Shown here: one piece after another, positions 25,942-34,433 of the stretch
Layout of the letters: each line of letters begins with the position of its first letter
Position numbering within the stretch: position 1 is the first letter of the stretch
Source of the DNA: VAZQ01 sp036557665
Lineage (GTDB): Bacteria; Pseudomonadota; Alphaproteobacteria; Rhizobiales; Xanthobacteraceae
Length of the DNA stretch: 64,000 nt
Reading direction: 5' to 3'
NCBI GenBank assembly: GCA_036557665.1
Contig: DATBHG010000040.1
Span: 1 to 64,000, forward strand
Program-made: the position numbers and the translations under genes
Notes under the pieces: model-generated
Told to the model about the DNA's origin: nothing
Databases searched by the model: none
The model's input: only the letters and a program-made list of their open reading frames with translations

Positions 25942-26331
25942 CTAGATCAGGTAGTTCTGATAGACCACGACGCTGTAGCCGGCGGACATGAGGCCAAGGC
26001 AGACGACAGCGACCGGCCTCGGCGCGAGCGCCCACAGGATGACGATGAGGGCGACTTCCGGAAGCTTGCAGACCGGCCAGGCAGGTCCGAGCGCGTGCAT
26101 GAACCATGCGACGATCGGGTTCGCCTCGCGACCGCCGCGCGCCAGCATGTGATAGGTGCTGAGCACATCGAGCAGCTCCAGGACCGCCGCGGCGATCGCG
26201 AGGAGAGAGACTGCGATGTTGCGCATGCCCGCTCCCGCGCCGCTCAGGGATATCAACGGAAGCCACCCGGAGATTTCATGACCGTCGTGCTCGACTCGAG
26301 AGGACTGTGCACGGCTCATCGCATGCGTCAT
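25942..26331 (-). CDS. DUF5658-like membrane protein
   Basis: A 129-residue membrane protein. Three hydrophobic segments follow a polar N-terminus of about 35 residues. The segment AVLELLDVLSTYHMLARGG followed by REANPIVAWFMHALG is the pattern I associate with DUF5658 (D-x-x-S/T-T, then G-G-x-E-x-N-P). ATG 26331 is supported by AAGGAGG at a good distance; the frame extends ten residues further without a better start. The family has no known function. Confidence 0.75.
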   Translation of the reverse strand: MTHAMSRAQSSRVEHDGHEISGWLPLISLSGAGAGMRNIAVSLLAIAAAVLELLDVLSTYHMLARGGREANPIVAWFMHALGPAWPVCKLPEVALIVILWALAPRPVAVVCLGLMSAGYSVVVYQNYLI

Positions 26332-26406
26332 GGAGCCGTCCTCCTTCGCTTCACGATCCATCGCGCGCGAACCGTCTCATACTCCTGGTGAGGGCAGTAT
26401 CGTCAG

Positions 26407-28797
26407 TCAATAAATCCCGCGAGGCGGTCGAAGCGGACTTCCGAAGAGACGGAATGGAAAGAAGGAGCCGAAACGCGGGGTCGTGGCGGTGCGGGCGCCG
26501 GGTCCGGAAGCAGACACTTGCTCGCTGTTGCGCTCGGGGATCGTCTCGATCATGGCGCGCTCGCGTTTGATCGCAGCGATCGTGCGGCTGTCGAGATTGT
26601 AGACGTCACGGCGCATCTGCAGCTTTCCGTCATCATCCACGAACGCGGTTTGATAGGTGAGATGAACCCAGATCTGCGCCGGCTGAAGCTGAATGTCCTG
26701 CTCCCCCTTGCCGAACGCGCTGGTGACCTTCTCCGCCGTCCAGCGGTCGTCCGGCCGCGCAATGTTGAAGAGAACCTCGGCATATTTTGCCGGATCCTGC
26801 ACGCGCATGCAGCCGTGGCTCTCGGCACGGAGGTCCTGGCCGAACATGTATTTGTCCGGCGTATCGTGCTGGTAGACGAGGAACCGGTTCGGGAAGTTGA
26901 AGCGGATACGCCCGAGCGCGTTGCCGGGGCCCGGCGGCTGCGTGATCTGCACCTCGCCGTTGCCGCTGTAGCTGACGCGCAGGCCCATGCGCGCGAGCAC
27001 CGTTGGATCCTGCGCCAGGGCCGGCAGATATTCATTATGCACGATCGATGGCGGCACGTTCCAGGTCGGATTGATGGTGATGGATTTCATCGTCTCGCTG
27101 AGCAGCGGTGTCGGCATGCTGGGCTTGCCGATCACGACACGCGTGGTCCATACCCGAACGCCGTCATGCATCACCTCGAGCGTGAAATCGGGCTGGTTGA
27201 CGACCACATGCGCGTCGCCGAGCTCGCGCGGATACCAGCGCCAGCGCTCCATGTTGGCGATGATCGTTTCAATCTGATTGTCGTGGGTGGAGGCGTTGAG
27301 CTCCCTGACTGTTCTCGCATCGAGGCTGCCGGTCGCCGGCAGCTGATTTGCCGCTTGGTACTTCTTTACGGCATCCGCGATTGCGCCGTCATATCTCAGG
27401 TCGGACGGGTCCCCCGCAAGCTTGAGCCGCTCGCGCAGCAGCGGCACGCGCGGGTCCTCCACCTGACGCTTGCGGCCGTAGCTGAGCACCGGTCCTTGAG
27501 CGATCGCGCTTCTTGCGCCTCCTGCCTGGCCCCGCAGTTGCGCGAGTGCCGTCTTCAGTTTTCGATAGGGCGCCTGCTGCGGGCTGAACTCGTCGAGAGC
27601 CTCGCCGGCGTCCGCAGCAGCCGAGATTCGGCTGAGGACCTCGGAAGGCTCCGGCACCGCCTGTGGCAGCTGGATGTTGCGGCTGACGAGGTGATAGGGA
27701 AAACGCCCGGCCTGCAAGTGACGGGCAAATGTGAGTACGGTCTGCGTGAGCTTGACGTCGGCTTCAGCCAGTGCATCCGGTCCGAGCCCGGCGAAGTCGG
27801 GCAGCTTGTAGTCGCTGAGCTCGAGGCCGTCGGCGGCGGCATCTTTGATACGCGCGATCACCGATTTGGCGCGCGCATTCTCCGCACCCTTGTCCAGCCA
27901 AAAAGCCGCCAGATTGCGCTTCTGATAGAAAGCTTCGACCGCTTCGTGTTCCCTCCTGCTGGCGAATGTTGTGCCTGGCCTCGCCGCCAGCAGATCGCGA
28001 ATCTTCTCTGCAATCACGCGATCGGCGGGGTCGAGCGAAGCCAGTGGGTCAGGCGCCGCCTTCTGCTCCGTTGCACTTGCTGGGCTCGTCGTCGTGAGCG
28101 CGGCAGCGGCTGCGCGCGACTCGCTTGGAGGCGCGGTGGGAGCCGAGGAGGTTGCCGTCGAAGCCTGCCCGGCCTGTGACGCTTCCGTCGGGACTGCGGC
28201 CATGTTCCTGCCTTGCTCGAAGAAGTGGAACAGGACCACAAGAATCAAGGCAAGGCCCGCCCTCACGCAGATGCGGTCGCGACGAGGGTGGTTGATCACG
28301 CCCTGTGCGAGCCCGAGCACCTTCAGAGAGGCTACGGACATGGACCGGAGGGCCTGCCCGACCTTGAAGCTGCGGGCCGTATCGTACTTGGCCGACGTCT
28401 CCACCGGAGGATCGAACGATTCGGACGTCCCGACGGATGCAGGCGGGCGAAGCCTTGCGGTCGCTCGGGCCCGCGCGTTTCGAGCGGCGGCCAGCACCCG
28501 CGCCGTCAGCGCTGAAGCTGAAACGATGCCATCGCGGAACGTCCGGATCGCGCACGTCCAGCCGCTACGAGATACGATGACGGCGTCATGCATCGCAGAC
28601 GTGACCAGCGGCAATGTCGAGGCAAGCTGCATTCGTTCCGTCTGGAACGACCCGATGATATTGGTAGATACCAGTTTGCGCTCGGTGCGCCGGCAATTGG
28701 GGCACTCGAACGTGTGCAGCTCACGCGTCTTGAGCATGGCCTGAAATGGCAGCGCTTCCACAGATCGCATTTCTGTACCGCAAGGCAGGCAGCGCAT
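26407..28797 (-). CDS. YcbB-type L,D-transpeptidase with an N-terminal zinc ribbon
   Basis: A 796-residue protein with an unusual layout. Residues 1-36 form a zinc-ribbon-like module (Cys3, Cys6, Cys32, Cys35: MRCLPCG and HTFECPNCRRTERK). A polar linker leads to a transmembrane helix near residues 177-193 (VRAGLALILVVLFHFF). The remaining part should be periplasmic: an Ala/Pro/Ser-rich linker, an N-terminal YcbB-like domain, a peptidoglycan-binding domain near LRYDGAIADAVKKYQAAN, and the YkuD catalytic domain with SHGCMRV (active Cys near 663). Such enzymes make 3-3 crosslinks in peptidoglycan. ATG 28797 follows GAGAGG at eight bases. The zinc-ribbon fusion is not usual for the family. Confidence 0.88.
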   Translation of the reverse strand: MRCLPCGTEMRSVEALPFQAMLKTRELHTFECPNCRRTERKLVSTNIIGSFQTERMQLASTLPLVTSAMHDAVIVSRSGWTCAIRTFRDGIVSASALTARVLAAARNARARATARLRPPASVGTSESFDPPVETSAKYDTARSFKVGQALRSMSVASLKVLGLAQGVINHPRRDRICVRAGLALILVVLFHFFEQGRNMAAVPTEASQAGQASTATSSAPTAPPSESRAAAAALTTTSPASATEQKAAPDPLASLDPADRVIAEKIRDLLAARPGTTFASRREHEAVEAFYQKRNLAAFWLDKGAENARAKSVIARIKDAAADGLELSDYKLPDFAGLGPDALAEADVKLTQTVLTFARHLQAGRFPYHLVSRNIQLPQAVPEPSEVLSRISAAADAGEALDEFSPQQAPYRKLKTALAQLRGQAGGARSAIAQGPVLSYGRKRQVEDPRVPLLRERLKLAGDPSDLRYDGAIADAVKKYQAANQLPATGSLDARTVRELNASTHDNQIETIIANMERWRWYPRELGDAHVVVNQPDFTLEVMHDGVRVWTTRVVIGKPSMPTPLLSETMKSITINPTWNVPPSIVHNEYLPALAQDPTVLARMGLRVSYSGNGEVQITQPPGPGNALGRIRFNFPNRFLVYQHDTPDKYMFGQDLRAESHGCMRVQDPAKYAEVLFNIARPDDRWTAEKVTSAFGKGEQDIQLQPAQIWVHLTYQTAFVDDDGKLQMRRDVYNLDSRTIAAIKRERAMIETIPERNSEQVSASGPGARTATTPRFGSFFPFRLFGSPLRPPRGIY

Positions 28798-29531
28798 TCC
28801 ATTCACCTCTCGGCAATCACGGCACGGATCATCCAATAATCAATAATCTTGAGTCAGCAGTATGACTTCCTCGCAGCCTGCTCCGCGGTAGCTCGTTACT
28901 GCGGAGCGCAGCATTGCTGCATTGTGCCAGGCCGGTTCCCGTTCATGTTGCAACGATCGTCATTGCCGGGCTCGAGCCGGCAAGCCATTTGTTTGGCCAC
29001 CAGGGGGATGCGCGCATCAAGGCCGCCCATGATGGTGGAGATGAGCGGTCGTCGCATCGGTTGAAACAACAGCCCGCCCAAACGGGCTGCTCTCCCGCTC
29101 AGCTACGATAGCTCGATGCTACATCGGTCACGCACTTGAATGCGCGTCTGTACCAGACCCCTCGGCAGCGATCCCACACCGGCCTACGACGCGCCCCGTA
29201 GCGATTCGTCTCCAAAGGCCGCCCGTAACATTGATATAAAGCTGTCAATAGAATCTTGCCGGATTGCGGCGCCAACGGGTCAATCCAATGACGAACGTGC
29301 GGAGAGGTCGCAAAAGCAAAAGAGAGAGCAATCCCTTACCGCACTGGCTGCGTAAGGCTGCAAAACGTCACACAACGTTAAGAGCTGTCCTGCAGAGTTG
29401 GGGTCGTGTATTTTGTCCTCTGCTTTTCCAGTGCGATGGTCGGCATAGCGATCGGCTTGGCCGTCGCCGCGCTCTTCGCCGCCTCCCGCCACTGAGCTTC
29501 CCGATCTACGTTGCTCGTACCATCGAGCAGG
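28798..29531. other. Gene-free stretch between the L,D-transpeptidase and the next operon
   Basis: About 730 bases with only short open frames that show no domain, leader or ribosome-binding site. It probably includes the promoter of the transpeptidase gene. It also holds a decayed dispersed repeat at 28958-29045 and a short hairpin (CAGCCCG and CGGGCTG near 29070). I see no gene. Confidence 0.5.
28958..29045. repeat. Decayed CGTCATTGCCGGG-type intergenic repeat
   Basis: The stretch begins CGTCATTGCCGGGCTCGAGC and continues through GATGCGCGCATCAAGGCCGC to CATGATGG. It resembles the common rhizobial repeat whose full copies end in GCATGACG. The right terminus is degraded. Recognition is from memory of the repeat style, with no other copy in this window. 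Confidence 0.45.
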
Positions 29532-30404
29532 CTAATGCGGCGGCATCGGCATGTAGAGCGGCGGCTGACCTTGATACTTCATCCGGCGCCGGATCGCGTC
29601 GTCGTCGGCGCCGAACGGCTTGAGATACACATAGTAACGGTCGGTGCGCTCGACGATGTCGTCGTCGGGGTCGCTGCGTTGGCTGATGAGGCTGACGCTC
29701 TCGAAACGAATGTGCATGTAGCCGGGCATGATCTCGGTCCATTCCTTCAGATTGGGCTCGAACACAGTCTCATAGGTCTGCGGTCCGCTCAGCTTGATCA
29801 CGGTCGCGCTTTCGCTGTTAGGAGCCCGTGCCGGGATCTCTTTCCAGGCCAAGCCCGACTGCAGAAACACGCGCACGGGAGTTTGCATCACATAGATCGA
29901 GCTTCCCGGCTCGACATTGGTCATCTTCATGGTGAGCCGAAATGATTTGCCGTCGGGCTCGGCGGCAATGCTCACCAGCTCGAGGTACAGCCCTTCATAG
30001 GCGGCGTGTTGCAGGTTGAGAACGGCGGCACGCTTCTGATCCAGGCGATACTGCTGAAAGCGGCCGATCGCATAGTCGAGTGCAAAGGCCAGCACGAAGA
30101 AGACTGCGGCGCCCAGGACAATTCTCGATCGCAGGAAGTCCAGTCCACGGCCGCGGCCGATTTGCAGATGTGGGATGTCCTCTCGCGACGGAGTTTCAGG
30201 GAGGCGGGCACGCCGCGGCGCGGCGGGAGCGCTTGCGCCGACCGTGGTCGCCACCCCTCCGGTCTCGAGTTCCAACAGCCGAGCTTCAAGGCTCCTCGAA
30301 CGCGACTGTTCCGCCTGCAGATCGTGCCACAAATGCGCGATGAGCGCGTCCTTGCCTGCATCGGACAGGTTCTCGGCCATGGAGGGGTGCGTTGCGCCCG
30401 TCAT
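29532..30404 (-). CDS. Single-pass membrane protein with periplasmic beta-domain, ABC-associated
   Basis: A 290-residue protein I do not recognise as a named family. Residues 14-50 are probably a cytoplasmic coiled coil (LIAHLWHDLQAEQSRSRSLE, ARLLELE). A transmembrane helix follows near residues 94-113 (RIVLGAAVFFVLAFALDYAI). The C-terminal 150 residues look like a beta-sandwich exposed to the periplasm (GKSFRLTMKMTNVEPGSSIY, VIKLSGPQTYETVFEP, MHIRFESVSLISQ). The start overlaps the stop of the ABC ATPase by four bases, so it belongs to the same operon. A role as a membrane-fusion or docking partner of the FtsX-type transporter is inference. Confidence 0.8.
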   Translation of the reverse strand: MTGATHPSMAENLSDAGKDALIAHLWHDLQAEQSRSRSLEARLLELETGGVATTVGASAPAAPRRARLPETPSREDIPHLQIGRGRGLDFLRSRIVLGAAVFFVLAFALDYAIGRFQQYRLDQKRAAVLNLQHAAYEGLYLELVSIAAEPDGKSFRLTMKMTNVEPGSSIYVMQTPVRVFLQSGLAWKEIPARAPNSESATVIKLSGPQTYETVFEPNLKEWTEIMPGYMHIRFESVSLISQRSDPDDDIVERTDRYYVYLKPFGADDDAIRRRMKYQGQPPLYMPMPPH

Positions 30405-31069
30405 GCTGCAAGCCTGCCGTCGGCGATGTGCACGATGCGATCCGCCTGCTCCGCGAGGCGAAGGTTGTGCGTGACCATGATCAGCGTCATGGTGCCGGTG
30501 CGGGTGAGCCCGCGAATTTGCTCCATGATCTCGCCTTCGGTCACCGCGTCCAGGTCGGATGTCGGCTCGTCGGCGAGCAGCAGCGTGGGCGCGTTGATGA
30601 GAGCGCGGGCGATGGCGGCGCGGCGCTGCTCTCCAGCCGAAATCTCCCCTGGATAGGCATCGAGAATATCCGAGACGCCGAGGATGCGGAGCAATTCCGA
30701 CGCCCTCCGGTACACGGTCGAGCTGTCGCGACCATCTCCCAGCAGTGCGGGCAGGGCGACGTTGTCGATGACGCGCAAGCTAGGCAGGAGGCTCGGGAAC
30801 TGAAAGACGAACCCGATCCGGGAGTTGCGGAAATGCGCCAAGCGCTTGTCAGGCAAGCCCCAGATATCGGTATCCTCCACCCGGACCGTTCCAGCGGTCG
30901 GGCGGCTCAGCCCGCCGATCATCGCGAGCAGTGAGGACTTGCCGGAACCCGAAGGGCCGACGATCGCGGTGAACCCTCCCCCCGGCAGGTCGAGATCGAT
31001 GCCTTTGACCGCCTGCACGGGACCGCGCTCGGTCGCATAGGTCTTCGACACGCTGCTGCATGAGAGCAC
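30401..31069 (-). CDS. ABC transporter ATPase, LolD/MacB type
   Basis: A 222-residue nucleotide-binding subunit. Walker A is GPSGSGKSS at residues 38-46, the Q-loop is FVFQFPSLLPSLRVIDNVAL, the signature reads EISAGEQRRAAIARAL in place of LSGGQ, Walker B is LLLADEPTSDLD and the switch loop is MVTHN. The GTG start at 31069 follows GGAGGGG closely and comes two bases after the permease stop; the open frame further upstream lies inside the permease gene. This subfamily drives mechanotransmission transporters that extract or export lipoproteins and other envelope cargo rather than importing solutes. It pairs with the FtsX-type permease. Confidence 0.93.
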   Translation of the reverse strand: MLSCSSVSKTYATERGPVQAVKGIDLDLPGGGFTAIVGPSGSGKSSLLAMIGGLSRPTAGTVRVEDTDIWGLPDKRLAHFRNSRIGFVFQFPSLLPSLRVIDNVALPALLGDGRDSSTVYRRASELLRILGVSDILDAYPGEISAGEQRRAAIARALINAPTLLLADEPTSDLDAVTEGEIMEQIRGLTRTGTMTLIMVTHNLRLAEQADRIVHIADGRLAA

Positions 31070-31071
31070 GC

Positions 31072-32304
31072 CTACCCCTCCGATCGGACGAGATCGTAAG
31101 GCTCCTCTCGGCTCGCTCGCCAAGCCGGGTAAAGCGCGCCTGCGGCTCCGATCAGCGATGCGAGCAGAATGCAGAGCAGCGCGATCGCTGCGATCATGCT
31201 GCTATTGAGCCAGACGAACGGGATCCCGAGATCTTCCAGATGATAGACGAGGGAATGCTCGTAGACGCGCATCAGCAACACGCTGAGCACGCAGCCCACG
31301 AGGCCGCCGGCTCCGGTCGCGAGGGCAGCTTCAGCCAGCAGCAGGCCAAGCACCTGCCCGCGACGCGCTCCGACAGCTCTGAGCAAACCCAATTCGCGGC
31401 GCCGCTCGGTCACGACGGCGGAGAACAGGACGCTGACCATCAGGGCGGTGCTGAAAAACATGATGGCCATGAGCCCCAGCATGCCGTTGAGAAGCCCTGC
31501 GAGACCTTGCCGGATCGAGGTCAGCATCGTGTCGCCGGCGACCACCTTGATGCCGGGAAAATTCGCGAGCGCGGCGAACCGGACCTGCTGCGTCGTTGCC
31601 CCGGGCGCCAGCTCGATCAGCACGCCGGACAGCTTGTTGGGCTCGAGCGCTGCCTTGGTGCCGCAAATCTGTCGCATGATCTCGCGCAGCTCCGAGAGCG
31701 TCTCGAACGTGATGAACAGCCCGCGCTCGTGCGTGCCGACGGCAGTTTTGCCGAGCTTGCCGTAAACCACCAGTGGGCGGCCGAAGAGCAGCAGCTCCGA
31801 CCCCGGCGCTTCCTGGCGGCGACCGCCGACGATCACATCGCCTTGCCGCAGCGGGCGATCGAGCCGCTGCTCCAACCACGGTTGCACCGTCATGTCGCGC
31901 GCGGGGTCGAACGCGATCAGGTCGACGAGATCGCCGCCGCGCCCGTAACCGGAGGCGTCGGTCCGAAAGATCAGTTGCGGCGCGACCTTGCGCACGCCTT
32001 TGAGATCCGCAAGGCGGGAAAGCATGTCCGCGTCAAGCGTGAGGTCGGTCGGCTCCGCCGTGAGCAATGCCGCCGTGATGTTGGTCAGCGTGCCGGCCGG
32101 AACGATCAGCATGTCGGCACCCAACCGGGTAAAACCTACCGCCATGCTCGTTTCGATGCTCCGCATCAGCACGGCGCCGGTCAGGAGCGCCCCGCTGCAG
32201 ACTGTCATGGCCGCTGCGAGCAGCAAGGTGCGCGCCTTGCGCTGTCCGAGATTTTGCAGCGCCAGCCTGCCTAGCAGGAATCGCAAATGGGGCCCGTCAT
32301 GCAT
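31072..32304 (-). CDS. FtsX/MacB-type ABC permease
   Basis: A 410-residue permease of the type VII (mechanotransmission) class. The order is a first transmembrane helix near residues 28-50 (TLLLAAAMTVCSGALLTGAV), a large periplasmic MacB-like domain over about residues 50-270, then three helices in the FtsX domain (LMAIMFFSTALMVSVLF, AALATGAGGLVGCVLSVLLM, SMIAAIALLCILLASLIG). It forms a complex with the ATPase encoded two bases downstream. It follows the beta-propeller gene by 96 bases containing a strong hairpin. By analogy with NosFY beside NosZ, it could serve maturation of the propeller protein, though NosY is a different permease type. Confidence 0.92.
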   Translation of the reverse strand: MHDGPHLRFLLGRLALQNLGQRKARTLLLAAAMTVCSGALLTGAVLMRSIETSMAVGFTRLGADMLIVPAGTLTNITAALLTAEPTDLTLDADMLSRLADLKGVRKVAPQLIFRTDASGYGRGGDLVDLIAFDPARDMTVQPWLEQRLDRPLRQGDVIVGGRRQEAPGSELLLFGRPLVVYGKLGKTAVGTHERGLFITFETLSELREIMRQICGTKAALEPNKLSGVLIELAPGATTQQVRFAALANFPGIKVVAGDTMLTSIRQGLAGLLNGMLGLMAIMFFSTALMVSVLFSAVVTERRRELGLLRAVGARRGQVLGLLLAEAALATGAGGLVGCVLSVLLMRVYEHSLVYHLEDLGIPFVWLNSSMIAAIALLCILLASLIGAAGALYPAWRASREEPYDLVRSEG

Positions 32305-32333
32305 GCGCCGTCATGCGTGCTCGAATGGACCAG

Positions 32334-32367
32334 CAGGGCGGGCAAAAGAGCGCCTTTGCCCGCCCTG
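32334..32367 (-). other. 13-bp stem-loop between propeller and permease genes
   Basis: CAGGGCGGGCAAA and TTTGCCCGCCCTG form a perfect 13-bp stem with an eight-base loop. It lies 34 bases downstream of the propeller stop in the direction of transcription. No T-run follows on the minus strand, so it is more likely a partial terminator or an mRNA end protector that makes the propeller mRNA more abundant than the transporter mRNA. Confidence 0.6.
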
Positions 32368-32400
32368 CGCGGGCGCGATTGCATCGCACCGAGACGCGCT

Positions 32401-34215
32401 CTAAAGCGTGCACGAACGCGTATGCTTCATGTGCTCGAGCTGCGTCGGCACGATCACGCAATCATGGTGCCCGCCGTTGCTCGGCAATATGCCGAGCAGC
32501 TGGTCCGTCTCCACGTCGATCACCGCAACCCCGCTGGAGAGCCGTTGAAAGCCGCTGAACGGAACCAGCACGTACTTGCCGTCATAGGTAATGGCTGGGG
32601 TCTGCAGGTCGGGACCGATGCCCTGGATCTCCTTTTTGATCGTCCACGTCGCGGTATCGACGACCATCACGCCGCTTGCCGCGGGTGAAGGGTGCAACAC
32701 CGACAGATACAGCTTCGAGCTGTCGAGCGAGAACACCATGTGAAAGGGATTTGGGTACTTGCCGCCCCAGAGCGGATCTTCGATGTGGGCGATCTTTTTC
32801 CATTTGGTCGGATCGGGATCGCGAACGTCGAAGACCGAGCAATTGTTCTCGCGCAGATTGTTCATCATGCAGAGGAAACGCCCGTCGGGGGAAAAGCCGA
32901 TCTCGTGCCCCGGCGAGAACACCTTGTCGAACACGACCTCCCAGTGGTCGTCATCGATGCGACCTACCGGATACTGGTCGGGTGAATCCTTGTTGAACTG
33001 CAGGAAGGCCACGGGATCGAAATTGCGCTCCGCGTCCAGAATGGCGATGCCGCCGCAAAGCCGAATGACGGTAGCGGCCCAGCGTCCGGTCGGATGCCAG
33101 ATCGTCCCATCCGCGCCGGTGAGTGTATGGGGAGAATCGCCGGGGATGGTTCCTTCCTCGACGAACAGCTCCCCCATCGGCACCATTTCCCATTCGATCT
33201 TTTGCCCCTTGGTGCCGCGATAGTCGAACTGTCCCGTCCGAGGGTCGGGATAGATCTTCGAGATTTTGAGCGTGCCGCCCTGCTGCCAGCAATCCCGCAG
33301 ATTGCTCGAATTGCCGGCCCAATCGTACCTCAACGCGGCAATGACCCTCGACGACTGACGGTCGAAGCAGGCGGCGATGTCCTTTTGCCCATCCGTCACG
33401 AAATAGGACTGGGCATCCTTGGGATTGATGGTCACATGCACGCCGAGGCCAAGTCCGGTCGTCTCCGACACGTTCTCGATCAACTCCATCTGCGCGCCGT
33501 CATAGCGGACGCGATAGATGTTGAACCCGGGCTCGGGCGTTTCCATCCTGGTATTGATGCCGTAGATCAGGCAGTTCTTGCCGCCCTGGGTACTGTTGAC
33601 GAACTCGAACGAGTGATACGGGTCGGCGCTCGGAAATGCGCACAGGTGATGCGAGATCGGATTGTAGTCGCCGTAGGTCCAATACCAGATGGATGCCAGA
33701 ACGCGATTGGTGTTGAGATCGAGCGCGTAGGTGCCGCCGCCGAGCTTGGTCGGGAGCAACGCAATCCATTTTCCCAGCCCGCGCCCGCCGACGTCGGAGC
33801 TTGAATCGACCAGCTCGCGCGTGATGTGATGGCGCTGCGCTTCCGCATACCGGCTGCCGCCGTGCTTCAGCCCCTGCTCCGATACCGATCCCGCGGTAAT
33901 CCAGGAATGGCCGACCGCGGCCGCCTCGCCAGCCACCGCGGTGCCGGCCACCACTTTCAGCAGATTGCGGCGGTTGAATTTCGACTTGGCTGGAGACTCA
34001 CGGACTAGCGCCGGAACCACTTGCGCCTTTTGCTGCAAATACTGTTGAAATTGTTGATGGTCGTCCGCGCCGACCTCAGCCTTCCTGCGAAGATAATCCT
34101 CGACTTGTCGGTTGCCGGCGGGCGCGCCCAGGCCCTGCTCTTCTGTTTCTAGCTCGATCCTCGATGTTTCCGCGCTTTTGTCTCTGACATTTGCTCGTTG
34201 TCTTGGCTCGGACAT
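32401..34215 (-). CDS. NosZ/thiocyanate-dehydrogenase-like beta-propeller protein, Tat-exported
   Basis: A 604-residue protein. The N-terminal 77 residues are polar, then comes a twin-arginine signal (FNRRNLLKVVAGTAVAGEAA, residues 80-99). The rest reads as a seven-bladed propeller with repeated GKYVL, DGRFLCMMN and VIDVET-type strands. Histidines that could bind copper occur as HH 189-190 (NPISHHLCAFPS), His201 (DPYHSFEFVNS), His260 (LGVHVTINP), His437 (SPGHEIGFSPDGR), His492 (NPFHMVFS) and HH 583-584 (GGHHDCVIVP). The spacing resembles the NosZ/thiocyanate dehydrogenase family as I remember it. The C-terminal CuA domain of NosZ is absent, so it is not an N2O reductase. The operon adds an ABC transporter. 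Confidence 0.75.
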   Translation of the reverse strand: MSEPRQRANVRDKSAETSRIELETEEQGLGAPAGNRQVEDYLRRKAEVGADDHQQFQQYLQQKAQVVPALVRESPAKSKFNRRNLLKVVAGTAVAGEAAAVGHSWITAGSVSEQGLKHGGSRYAEAQRHHITRELVDSSSDVGGRGLGKWIALLPTKLGGGTYALDLNTNRVLASIWYWTYGDYNPISHHLCAFPSADPYHSFEFVNSTQGGKNCLIYGINTRMETPEPGFNIYRVRYDGAQMELIENVSETTGLGLGVHVTINPKDAQSYFVTDGQKDIAACFDRQSSRVIAALRYDWAGNSSNLRDCWQQGGTLKISKIYPDPRTGQFDYRGTKGQKIEWEMVPMGELFVEEGTIPGDSPHTLTGADGTIWHPTGRWAATVIRLCGGIAILDAERNFDPVAFLQFNKDSPDQYPVGRIDDDHWEVVFDKVFSPGHEIGFSPDGRFLCMMNNLRENNCSVFDVRDPDPTKWKKIAHIEDPLWGGKYPNPFHMVFSLDSSKLYLSVLHPSPAASGVMVVDTATWTIKKEIQGIGPDLQTPAITYDGKYVLVPFSGFQRLSSGVAVIDVETDQLLGILPSNGGHHDCVIVPTQLEHMKHTRSCTL

Positions 34216-34433
34216 TTGCTGCCCCCAGCATTTGACCGCGGAAGTTGCAAGGTGATGGCGAGAGTGAGAAAAAGCGAGAGTGAAAAAGCTTGTCAGAGGC
34301 TTTGCTCGAAGTCAATATGACGAGCGCGCGTTCTGTTTCCAGGCAGCGACGCGCCTCGCGCCGCGGCGCGGACAAGGTCGATCGCGTTGCCGCGCAGCGC
34401 GCGTGAGAAAGCGACGCGCGGGATACCAAGCCG
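34216..34433. promoter_or_regulatory. Divergent promoter region with tandem 16-bp direct repeats
   Basis: This 218-base gap separates the propeller operon (minus) from the J-like gene (plus), so it must hold both promoters. At 34258-34288 two direct repeats of GCGAGAGTGAGAAAAA lie head to tail (the second ends AAAAAG), spaced by 16 bases. They are 43-73 bases before the propeller start and could be regulator sites. No -35/-10 pair is clear enough to name. Confidence 0.4.

Noticed and set aside
29035..29110. tRNA-like segment on the minus strand (TAGCTGAGCGGGAGAGCA)
   Set aside because: A D-arm-like sequence and one hairpin are visible, but acceptor ends do not pair and no proper T-arm is found.
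32401..34215. Nitrous oxide reductase NosZ
   Set aside because: The C-terminal cupredoxin domain with the CuA ligands is absent and no nosR, nosD, nosF or nosY genes are nearby. Only the propeller fold and His pattern are shared.
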